A DNA stretch of 5,416 bases from Dehalococcoidia bacterium (GTDB lineage Bacteria > Chloroflexota > Dehalococcoidia > GIF9 > UBA5629), in contig JBAZEK010000032.1 in NCBI GenBank assembly GCA_041653995.1, positions 1 to 5,416 of the forward strand. The letters are read 5' to 3'. The position numbers and the translations under genes were made by a program. Below are positions 1-5,056 of this stretch, piece after piece (the stretch's first letter is position 1; every line of letters begins with the position of its first letter). Under the pieces are notes generated by a model. It made no database searches and was not told the DNA's origin. It saw only the letters and a list, made by a program, of their open reading frames with translations.

Positions 1-498
1 GGCCGCGTTGGCCTCGTCACCCTCGCGGATCTCCTCCTCGAGCTTGCGCCCGAACAGGTAGGTGCTGATGTCGAGCACCATTACTTCGCCATTCCCATCC
101 TTCATCACGACGTTGAACAGCTCCCGCTCCTTGGCGCGAAGGGCGTCCACGACCTCCTCCTCGGCGTTCGGGTCCTTCTTGAGTTTCTGGTGCTCCTCGC
201 AGATCGGGCACCGCTTGCCGACCGTGCGCGGGCAGATCAAAAACTTCTCTTCCGGGCCGACGTTACGGTGGGCCAAGTAGGTCCGCTCGTACCACAGTTC
301 GCCCTTCTTCACCTCGGGGTGGGTGTCCACGCTGATCCGATACGGCAGGATGTCGAACTCGACCGGCCCCTTCTCAGGCTTGTAGAGCTCGACGCCTTCC
401 GGCAGTTGCAGGGTGTCCAGACCTCCCAGGTTCCGGCGGGACTCGGCCCGGTGCCGGATCTTGTCACGCATGCTTTCAGTCTTCCCTTTTCCGATCAT
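1..498 (-). CDS. gp32-like zinc-binding single-stranded-DNA-binding protein (C-terminus cut by window edge)
   Basis: This is probably the phage replication SSB, which coats single-stranded DNA at the fork and during recombination. The visible part is 166 codons with no stop, so the C-terminal end lies beyond base 1. A zinc site is visible: H77, then C89, C97 and C100, spaced H-X11-C-X7-C-X2-C. This closely matches the single-His, triple-Cys knuckle of T4 gp32 (H-X12-C-X9-C-X2-C, from memory). The N-terminus is short and basic (MIGKGKTESMRDKIRHRAES), as expected for the cooperativity arm of gp32. An acidic, charged helix follows the knuckle. The ATG at 498 is chosen because AGGAGGG lies 8 bases upstream; a second Met at codon 10 (471) lacks such a site. 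The gene overlaps the end of the small membrane-protein gene by 23 bases, suggesting coupled translation. Family assignment is inferred from motif, size and neighbours; another zinc-ribbon phage protein is possible but less likely. Confidence 0.75.
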   Translation of the reverse strand, partial: MIGKGKTESMRDKIRHRAESRRNLGGLDTLQLPEGVELYKPEKGPVEFDILPYRISVDTHPEVKKGELWYERTYLAHRNVGPEEKFLICPRTVGKRCPICEEHQKLKKDPNAEEEVVDALRAKERELFNVVMKDGNGEVMVLDISTYLFGRKLEEEIREGDEANAA

Positions 499-658
499 GT
501 CTCTTACCCTCCTTTTTCTTGTTGCTGAAAAACTCCCACCAGCTACGAGCAACGCCGTGTGCCCCAAGTCGGGCCGCCAGATAAACCCAGATCAGCAACA
601 ACAGGAACAGCCCTATCGTGCCGACAGTGAGTTGGAGTGGCGAGGCGTCCATTATCAT
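476..658 (-). CDS. Small single-span membrane protein, function unknown
   Basis: I do not recognise a family. The 60-residue product has one clear hydrophobic segment at about residues 10-29 (rich in Leu, Ile, Val, with Trp and Tyr at its end). A highly basic, charged tail follows from residue 47. The positive-inside rule predicts a short N-terminus outside and the charged tail in the cytoplasm. AAAGGAG stands 7 bases before the ATG, which is good support for a real gene despite its size. The stop lies 23 bases inside the SSB gene, so the last residues are encoded by the SSB ribosome-binding site and start region. Position within the replication operon suggests a role at the membrane during replication, but this is inference. 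A holin- or spanin-like role cannot be excluded, though no lysis gene is visible nearby. Confidence 0.6.
   Translation of the reverse strand: MIMDASPLQLTVGTIGLFLLLLIWVYLAARLGAHGVARSWWEFFSNKKKEGKRHDRKRED
507..513 (-). promoter_or_regulatory. Shine-Dalgarno site of the SSB gene, inside the upstream gene
   Basis: The minus strand reads AGGAGGG, 8 bases before the ATG at 498. It lies inside the coding sequence of the membrane protein and helps encode its Lys-rich tail (NKKKEGK). It decides the SSB start in favour of 498 rather than the inner Met at 471. Confidence 0.75.
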
Positions 659-665
659 TTTGTCT

Positions 666-672
666 CTCCTTT
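666..672 (-). promoter_or_regulatory. Shine-Dalgarno site of the small membrane-protein gene
   Basis: The minus strand reads AAAGGAG, 7 bases before the ATG at 658. This is the main reason to accept the 60-codon frame as a gene. The second in-frame Met (codon 3) is only six bases downstream and would also be within reach of this site. Confidence 0.65.
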
Positions 673-704
673 CAAATCACAGAACAGATGGCGTTTTAGG
701 CGGT

Positions 705-732
705 ATCCTATTTCCTATACGCCCGGTTTCAA
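705..732 (-). promoter_or_regulatory. Candidate sigma70-type promoter upstream of the membrane protein and SSB genes
   Basis: On the minus strand TTGAAA (732-727; five of six matches to the -35 consensus) is followed after 16 bases by TAGGAT (710-705; four of six matches to the -10 consensus). Transcription would start near 698, leaving a leader of roughly 40 bases before the ATG at 658. It sits in the only sizeable non-coding gap of the window, which is where a promoter would be expected. The match is moderate and could be chance; a phage-specific sigma factor or read-through from upstream are alternatives. Confidence 0.35.
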
Positions 733-758
733 GGGTTGCGGTTTTATCGTCCTACCTT

Positions 759-786
759 GATCACCCTGATAGACCGATAAGTGATC
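759..786. repeat. Inverted repeat in the intergenic gap (possible operator or RNA hairpin)
   Basis: GATCAC (759-764) and GTGATC (781-786) are perfect inverted copies separated by 16 bases, with a possible G-U pair just outside (758/787). The repeat lies just upstream of the candidate -35 element at 727-732. There is no T-run, so it does not look like an intrinsic terminator. A protein-binding operator is possible; chance is not excluded. Confidence 0.3.
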
Positions 787-882
787 GCATTTACTATTGG
801 GTATAGCACCCACCCCGATGTTACTCGCTGGACTCGGAGCACGTCCCGCCCGTCGCGTCTCGGGCCGATCTGTTCTGCTAAA

Positions 883-1401
883 TTAACGTTTGATCTTCCG
901 AGCCGGTTCCACTCCCGTCGCCGCCTTCACCTTGTCCCGTGCGGACCTGCGCTCCACATCGGCCACCCATTCCTTGCCGATTTCCCTGGGAACCGAGGGT
1001 CCAGCAAAATAATTCTGTCCCTGTAATCTCACCAGGTTTTCCAACGCCGACTTCTTCTGGTCCAGTGCACGAACGGCGGCGGACATCACCTCGAGCTCGT
1101 ACTGGGCCACCGCGATCTCCTCTCGCAGCTTGGCGCACTCGGCGTCCAGCAGGATCACCGCCTGCACCCCGGCCTCCGTGATCTTCTCCAGGCCGTACTG
1201 GGCGGGGTTGGAGCGGATCTTCAGCCCCAGCCCGGCCACCTTCACGTCCAGGCGCTCTTTGATGGCGTCCAGTTTGGCGCGGGTACCGGCCTGCTCCATG
1301 CAGTACTCGCCGAATGTCGCGGCTTGACGAGCCCATTCGATATCAAGTGCATCCACATTTATTGCTATGTCTTGATTGTATTCCAACGGTTGCGTCGACA
1401 T
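883..1401 (-). CDS. UvsY-like recombination mediator candidate (helical phage protein)
   Basis: The 172-residue product is probably an ssDNA-binding helper that loads the phage recombinase onto SSB-coated DNA, as T4 UvsY does. It is predicted to be almost entirely helical. It has a first helical part around residues 20-60, a basic IRSNPAQYG segment near 62-70, a KITEAGV segment at about 73-79, and a long heptad-like helix at about 83-125 ending in LENLVRLQGQNYFAG. The order of parts resembles T4 UvsY: helix, basic patch, a K-T/S-E motif, then a long helix. There is little plain identity that I can see, so the family name is inference. The nearby gp32-like SSB supports it, because gp32 and UvsY act as partners. 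The start is set by AAGGGAGG 4 bases before the ATG. The first 37 bases overlap the end of the HNH gene. An alternative is an unrelated coiled-coil phage protein. Confidence 0.55.
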   Translation of the reverse strand: MSTQPLEYNQDIAINVDALDIEWARQAATFGEYCMEQAGTRAKLDAIKERLDVKVAGLGLKIRSNPAQYGLEKITEAGVQAVILLDAECAKLREEIAVAQYELEVMSAAVRALDQKKSALENLVRLQGQNYFAGPSVPREIGKEWVADVERRSARDKVKAATGVEPARKIKR

Positions 1402-2099
1402 ATCGCCTCCCTTAGTATTTTATAGAACTCTACATATAATTTTCGATCAGTGTTTGCTCGTGCATTACAACTTGTACAGAGTGTAATTAGATTAGAAGGA
1501 TCGCAATTCATTTTGTTGTAATCAATATGATGAACCGCCAATCGCCGCGCTGTTTTTCGACATCCTGGATTTCGACAGCGTCTTCCATCTCGTTCCATAA
1601 CTTCTCGTTTCAATTCTGGCCCCCATCCATAGGCGTAAGGAAGACTGGCAATCCCTCCTTGCCAAGCCGGATTGTTTTTCCCTTTTTGTTTTCCTATATG
1701 GGCAAGACTTAATCTTTTTCTTTGGTCAAACGAGAGTATCCTACCTTTTTGAGCAGCACTTATTTTTTGTCTTGTTTCTTCTGAAGTGAGATGCCCAATT
1801 CCAGCAAGAGAGATTTTCTTTTTGGCTTCCTCTGTATGCTTAAAATGAAATCCTTTGTGTCCTGGTTTTCCTTTATGGGAGGCGCTCATTTTTGCCCGCG
1901 CTTCAGGAGAAACGGGATGTCCCATTAGAGTTTGACTAACTTTTTGTCGTACTTCCAGGGATCGCGGTTTCCCTTTATTTGGCGAAGGCCTTCCTTTTAG
2001 CACCTCACTAATCTTTCGTCTGTGTTCCAGAGACGGAGAACGCCCTTTTAGAGACATGCTGATTTTTTCTTTATGTTCAAAAGAAAGAGGAGCTTTCAT
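1365..2099 (-). CDS. Free-standing HNH homing endonuclease with NUMOD3 repeats
   Basis: The 244-residue protein is predicted to cut DNA at or near a specific phage site and so spread its own gene. Residues 6-145 hold about seven tandem NUMOD3-type units of the form S-x-E-x-R-x-K-(I/V/M/L)-S-x-x-x-x-G, for example SLEHRRKISEVLKG and TSEETRQKISAAQKG. Such units recognise DNA in GIY-YIG and HNH homing enzymes. The catalytic domain follows at about 160-220: zinc cysteines C175, C180, C208 and C211, H190-H191 in LAVHHIDYNK, N203 in SNLITLC, and N212 where classical HNH enzymes have His. This HNN form is known from phage enzymes such as I-HmuI. The gene is markedly AT-rich compared with its neighbours, a sign of transfer. 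An in-frame TAA just upstream (2108-2106) fixes ATG 2099 as the first Met. Its own ribosome site is weak (AAAGG, 10 bases upstream), but the stop of a short leader ORF overlaps the start (ATGA). The 3' end overlaps the UvsY-like gene by 37 bases. Confidence 0.93.
   Translation of the reverse strand: MKAPLSFEHKEKISMSLKGRSPSLEHRRKISEVLKGRPSPNKGKPRSLEVRQKVSQTLMGHPVSPEARAKMSASHKGKPGHKGFHFKHTEEAKKKISLAGIGHLTSEETRQKISAAQKGRILSFDQRKRLSLAHIGKQKGKNNPAWQGGIASLPYAYGWGPELKREVMERDGRRCRNPGCRKTARRLAVHHIDYNKMNCDPSNLITLCTSCNARANTDRKLYVEFYKILREAICRRNRWNTIKT
1406..1413 (-). promoter_or_regulatory. Shine-Dalgarno site of the UvsY-like gene, inside the HNH coding sequence
   Basis: The minus strand reads AAGGGAGG, 4 bases before the ATG at 1401. 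The same bases encode part of the ILREAI stretch near the HNH C-terminus. The site therefore had to be kept, or recreated, when the HNH gene entered the operon. Confidence 0.75.
1841..2084 (-). repeat. Segment encoding the first NUMOD3-type repeats
   Basis: Codons 6-86 of the HNH gene encode four helix-turn units that begin near residues 6, 23, 47 and 64. They share the K-(I/V/M)-S core and a following G, with a short KGK or HKG linker in the second and fourth. Three further units (from about 88, 105 and 123) continue to codon 145. The repeats are visible in protein and not as DNA repeats, so the duplication is old or has been under protein-level selection. Confidence 0.7.
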
Positions 2100-2143
2100 A
2101 TTCTTTTAACCTTTAACATTGCATCTTTCCATTTGTTGTTCAT
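2096..2143 (-). CDS. 15-residue leader ORF coupled to the HNH gene
   Basis: A strong ribosome site (AAGGAGG, 5 bases upstream) precedes an ATG that opens only 15 codons, MNNKWKDAMLKVKRI. The TGA stop overlaps the HNH start as ATGA. The frame also has an earlier ATG at 2170, but that one has no ribosome site. Ribosomes finishing here could restart on the HNH gene, whose own site is weak, so the ORF probably works as a translation-coupling leader. Alternatively, it is the original N-terminus of the HNH protein, separated by a single-base frameshift; the basic, helical composition would fit that. The peptide itself is not recognised. The signal is visible in the sequence, but the role is inference. 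Confidence 0.5.
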   Translation of the reverse strand: MNNKWKDAMLKVKRI

Positions 2144-2148
2144 GTTTT

Positions 2149-2155
2149 CCTCCTT
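2149..2155 (-). promoter_or_regulatory. Strong Shine-Dalgarno site feeding the leader ORF
   Basis: The minus strand reads AAGGAGG, 5 bases before the ATG at 2143. It is the best ribosome site in the gap between the polymerase and HNH genes, yet it points to the 15-codon frame and stands 49 bases before the HNH start, too far to serve it directly. A perfect AT-rich inverted repeat, TATATT-T-AATATA, lies directly upstream (2155-2167). Confidence 0.65.
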
Positions 2156-2193
2156 ATATTTAATATACATTTTGGCTGCCGTTCACTGCACAA

Positions 2194-4197
2194 CTATATC
2201 TTCACAGGTTCCATATCCGCCCAGCTTTTACCCGGCGGCGCTACCTCTGCTTCAACCCCGAGAGGCACAATCAGCCACGGCCAGTGATTCCGTACATCTT
2301 CGCACATGACTTTCTGCACCTTCTTGAGGACCACCTGGACCTCGTCAGGATGAAACGAAAAAATGATCGAATCGTGGATGGTACCAATAATCACTGTCTC
2401 CATCTCATTTGCAGTCAGCCACTGCTGGATCTGACAAAGGCTCCATAAAAGACAGTGGAACGCGGATCCCTGGATCGGCAGGTTTATCACCTCGGTGCGG
2501 CGCATCTCACCCCGGCAGCGAAAGCCGGTTGGCGTCCTAAAGAACCCATGTGTCAGGTAGCTGTCATACCAGTTTTTACGCCACGCCGCATAGACCGGAA
2601 ACTTCTTTGTCCAAAACCAAATCTCTATCCGCTGGATGTGCGCATAAAAGCAGTCTTCCGTGGCAGGATGAAAATAGCCCTTCTTGTCCTCCACGAGGGT
2701 GCCCAGTTCAGTTATCCCATGCGCCTGCAAGTGCTGCTGCAGCGTAATCTTATCTGTGAGCGGCTGATTTTTTGCCGCCTCCCACATGGCCGGCGCGATG
2801 GACTTCCAATAGGCCCCGTAGAACTCCGGAAAGACAAAGCTGTTCTTGCTGATAAAGCGGATCGGCTTTATCACCTGCGTTGCCTTAAGAAAGAAGCAGC
2901 GACAGGCCATATCGCGGTGCATGTCCTTCGTCGGGTCGTTGATGTATGTGATCAGTGTGGGATCTTTACAGATACACGCGGCAATACGCACCTCGATGCC
3001 ACTGTAGTCGACCTCGCCAAGCTGGTGTTCAGGCTTGCATGGCAAGATGCCGCGTCTGATCATTGGCCCGTATATTGGATCATGCGCCGGCACGTTCTGA
3101 AAATTCGGGTTGCTGCAGCTGCTGCGATATGACGAAACCGCGTGCAGGTTGTAGCACGGATGGATGACGCCACCGACCGCCTCGCGCAGGTACGGCTCGA
3201 TGTAGGTGCCCTGGACCTTTGACAGCTTCCTGATCTTGAGGATGCAGCGTGCCAGCGGGTGATCAAGCTCAAGTAATACCTTATCGTCGACCTTAGGCAG
3301 GCCTGTCGGGGTTCTTTCTCGCGCCGTGAACTTAAGAAGGTTGAAAAAGATATAGGCCTGCTGCCGCACCGAGGCGATGTTCGTCTTCTTTCCAAACTTC
3401 AGCCGCCACTCCTTTATCAGGGGCATCCGCCAGACCTGACGCTCAAGCGCAAGGCTTTCCTGCGCAAGCGTATCCAGCACCTGCGTAAAATACCCGGTGT
3501 CGACGCGCACCCCGACATTTTCAATCTCCGCAAGCGCCAGCAGGCCGCGGTTAAAGAGCTGGTTTGCCTCTGTAAATTGAAAGTCCGTATGCTGCAGCTG
3601 ATACAGGCGGTAGGTGTAAAGTGCGTCGAGGCCGTTGCGCGCCAGCACCTTGCCGTCGAGAGTTGAAAATGTCAACTGGTTCAGTGCGTTGGCGCCGTGC
3701 TTTTCGACCTCCTCGGCAGCTGCCCGCAGCAGCTTGTCGGTGGCGTCCTTGTAGGGCACGACGCCGAGGTGTAACTGCGCTTGCTTCTCAAGGCTGACCG
3801 AGGTACACCCGTTGTCGAGGATGCGTGCGACGACCATCGTATCCCAGAGCCAGCCGGCGGTCCTTACGCCAAGATATGCCATGCCCCAGACGTGCTCGAA
3901 CTTGAGGTTGTGCGCCACCTTGCGGATCGTCGGATCCTGCAGGACTTTTTTCCAGAGGCTGGTGGTCTCCCTGTCCTCCATTGAAAACGCAACCGTACGC
4001 AGTTGCTTATCTATCCTGGCGCAGACCCCACATGAGATGATCATCTGGCCCTGCCGGAAGGGTCGCAGGCCGGTGGTCTCATAGTCGAAGGCGATAACAA
4101 TAGGCCGTGGGGCGGCAAGCAGCAGTTTCAAAAACGGTGCGCCCCTTTCAAGTACCTCCACCTCGGTGGATTTGTCTTCTGTCTGTGGTTCAAACAT
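2194..4197 (-). CDS. Phage family A DNA polymerase with 3'-5' exonuclease domain
   Basis: The 667-residue protein is the replicative polymerase of the phage and combines proofreading and synthesis. Exonuclease (about 30-200): Exo I has D38 and E40 in FDYETTGL; Exo II is AHNLKFEH (N97, with E101 where Pol I has Asp); Exo III has D191 in NGLDALYTY. Polymerase (about 280-667): SSCSNPNFQNVP precedes motif A, DYSGIEVR, with metal-binding D397. Motif B runs from R447 and K451 to Y460-G461 in the form KNSFVFPEFYG. Motif C is TIHDSI with H608 and D609. There is no 5' nuclease domain, as is common in phages. The frame is open up to 4281, but the 28 extra codons lie inside the upstream gene. AGAAGGA is 8 bases before ATG 4197 and only 2 before ATG 4203, so 4197 is preferred. 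The gene overlaps the ThyA-family gene by 8 bases, suggesting coupled expression. Confidence 0.95.
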   Translation of the reverse strand: MFEPQTEDKSTEVEVLERGAPFLKLLLAAPRPIVIAFDYETTGLRPFRQGQMIISCGVCARIDKQLRTVAFSMEDRETTSLWKKVLQDPTIRKVAHNLKFEHVWGMAYLGVRTAGWLWDTMVVARILDNGCTSVSLEKQAQLHLGVVPYKDATDKLLRAAAEEVEKHGANALNQLTFSTLDGKVLARNGLDALYTYRLYQLQHTDFQFTEANQLFNRGLLALAEIENVGVRVDTGYFTQVLDTLAQESLALERQVWRMPLIKEWRLKFGKKTNIASVRQQAYIFFNLLKFTARERTPTGLPKVDDKVLLELDHPLARCILKIRKLSKVQGTYIEPYLREAVGGVIHPCYNLHAVSSYRSSCSNPNFQNVPAHDPIYGPMIRRGILPCKPEHQLGEVDYSGIEVRIAACICKDPTLITYINDPTKDMHRDMACRCFFLKATQVIKPIRFISKNSFVFPEFYGAYWKSIAPAMWEAAKNQPLTDKITLQQHLQAHGITELGTLVEDKKGYFHPATEDCFYAHIQRIEIWFWTKKFPVYAAWRKNWYDSYLTHGFFRTPTGFRCRGEMRRTEVINLPIQGSAFHCLLWSLCQIQQWLTANEMETVIIGTIHDSIIFSFHPDEVQVVLKKVQKVMCEDVRNHWPWLIVPLGVEAEVAPPGKSWADMEPVKI

Positions 4198-5056
4198 TAT
4201 CATTTTCCTTCTGGCGCGCCAGGTTCCACAGGGTGCCGGCCAGTTTTTCTGCCGACGCGGCGTGTACAACTGCCAGGTCAAACGGCGCCAGGATAATCTC
4301 GTTTGACCTTGCCGTCTTCTCTGCCTGCGCCAGGTTTTCCTCGTAGAGGTGCGAGCTGCCTGCGTAGAGGTGTAGGTCCCCGAGCAATAACCCAGGGGGA
4401 AGTTTTTTCAGGAGGTAGAGCGAGAGCATGGAGAAGTTGAAGAGGTCATACGGCACCCCGAGCCAAATGTCGCTTGAGCGCATGCTGAGCATGCAGTGCA
4501 ACTTATCGTCACGGACAAGCCACTGGACGCTGAGCGAGCACGGGATGTCCTTAGATTTTGGCGGGTTTTCACGCCAGATGGTCAGCACGGCCTGCCGTGA
4601 CCCCCGGTCTTCGGCAAGTGTTTTTATCACGTAGGCAAGTTGTGGCAGGATACGCGGCCCGTAGGCGCCGAAGAAGGTGGCCCCGTCGTCGGAAAATGAC
4701 GCGATCCGCTTTGAGAACGGCGCAATCGTCGCCACCCTGTTATCACCACTTAAGATCCATGCCGCCTCGGCGCACATGAAGTGGTAGCCAAGTTTCCGCT
4801 CTCGGGACAGCACGACTGGCACCTGCATGTCTGCGACGATCTTCACCCCGAGGCACTCAAGGCAGGTGAAGCCGCGGGAGACGACCTTCTCACCGTCGTC
4901 AAGGATCTCGTGCAACAAGTCCCGCCAACGCTCCGTCGTGCTGGTCTGGCAGCGGCTCTTATAGGTAAGATTATCATTAGGATAACCCACACGCGGCTGC
5001 AGGTGGGTGATCGGGTTGTAGCCATAGATGTCAGCTGCCGGCGCGTCCTTCGTCAT
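4190..5056 (-). CDS. Thymidylate-synthase-family enzyme, probable dCMP hydroxymethylase
   Basis: The 288-residue protein adds a one-carbon unit to C5 of a pyrimidine deoxynucleotide, using a folate cofactor, in the cytoplasm. ThyA landmarks are in order: R61 (phosphate loop), E97 in the A-E-A-A-W segment, FFGAYGPR (128-135), GSRQAVLTIW (152-161), nucleophile C173 in IPCS, RSSDIWLGVPYDL (193-205), and GDLHLY (226-231). In thymidylate synthases the residue after G-x-P-F is Asn, which binds the uracil ring; here it is D204. T4 dCMP hydroxymethylase (gp42) has Asp at the same place (D179) and uses it to bind cytosine. The His that follows the nucleophile in ThyA is Ser here (Thr in T4, from memory). 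I therefore favour a dCMP substrate; whether the product is hydroxymethyl- or methyl-dCMP is not shown. The start is set by AAAGGAG 8 bases upstream. It overlaps the preceding gene by 4 bases (ATGA) and the polymerase gene by 8. Confidence 0.85.
   Translation of the reverse strand: MTKDAPAADIYGYNPITHLQPRVGYPNDNLTYKSRCQTSTTERWRDLLHEILDDGEKVVSRGFTCLECLGVKIVADMQVPVVLSRERKLGYHFMCAEAAWILSGDNRVATIAPFSKRIASFSDDGATFFGAYGPRILPQLAYVIKTLAEDRGSRQAVLTIWRENPPKSKDIPCSLSVQWLVRDDKLHCMLSMRSSDIWLGVPYDLFNFSMLSLYLLKKLPPGLLLGDLHLYAGSSHLYEENLAQAEKTARSNEIILAPFDLAVVHAASAEKLAGTLWNLARQKENDNV
4206..4212 (-). promoter_or_regulatory. Shine-Dalgarno site that decides the polymerase start
   Basis: The minus strand reads AGAAGGA. 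It is 8 bases from ATG 4197, a normal distance, and only 2 bases from ATG 4203, so the Met-Ile-Met sequence probably starts at its second Met. It lies within the last codons of the ThyA-family gene. Confidence 0.6.

Larger units (their letters stand above)
659..882. other. Non-coding gap between the UvsY-like gene and the membrane-protein gene
   Basis: This 224-base stretch has no convincing gene on either strand. The only short minus-strand frame noticed starts at an ATG without a ribosome-binding site and closes after nine codons. I saw no tRNA-like T-loop or anticodon arm. Besides the candidate promoter and the 759-786 inverted repeat, a GC-rich 5-bp hairpin (848-852 with 861-865, loop of 8) lies shortly after the stop of the UvsY-like gene. 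It could slow or stabilise the transcript end, but it lacks the U-tract of a terminator. Confidence 0.6.

Noticed and set aside
848..865. Hairpin after the UvsY-like gene as an intrinsic terminator
   Set aside because: The stem is only 5 bp (GCCCG/CGGGC) with an 8-base loop and no U-tract follows on the minus strand.
659..882. tRNA or other structured RNA gene in the gap
   Set aside because: No T-loop-like GTTCRA with matching arms or cloverleaf spacing was found on either strand by eye.
878..1336. Minus-strand frame of 152 codons overlapping the UvsY-like gene
   Set aside because: Its product is rich in Arg and Gly as expected for a shifted frame of GC-rich DNA. The other frame has a better ribosome site and a natural protein composition.
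2083..2155. RNA pairing that hides the leader ribosome site or the HNH start
   Set aside because: A GAAAG/CTTTC stem at the HNH start and a GAGGA/TCCTC pairing with the leader site can be drawn, but each is only 5 bp and too weak to support without folding calculations.
2155..2167. AT-rich palindrome TATATT-T-AATATA as a promoter for the HNH gene
   Set aside because: TATATT could act as a -10 element, but no acceptable -35 box is found 16-18 bases upstream, and AT-rich palindromes arise easily in this low-GC insert.
2455..3132. Long plus-strand open frame of 225 codons
   Set aside because: It is antisense to the polymerase gene, whose catalytic motifs A and B are encoded in this stretch. 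It shows no recognisable domain and no convincing ribosome site.
3958..3965. GCTGGTGG, identical to the E. coli Chi site
   Set aside because: A single 8-base match inside the polymerase gene is not far from chance expectation in 5.4 kb of this composition, and the host is unknown.
4198..4281. Upstream extension of the polymerase to a Met at 4281
   Set aside because: The extra residues are basic and Trp-rich, lie wholly inside the ThyA-family gene, and come before the well-placed AGAAGGA site.
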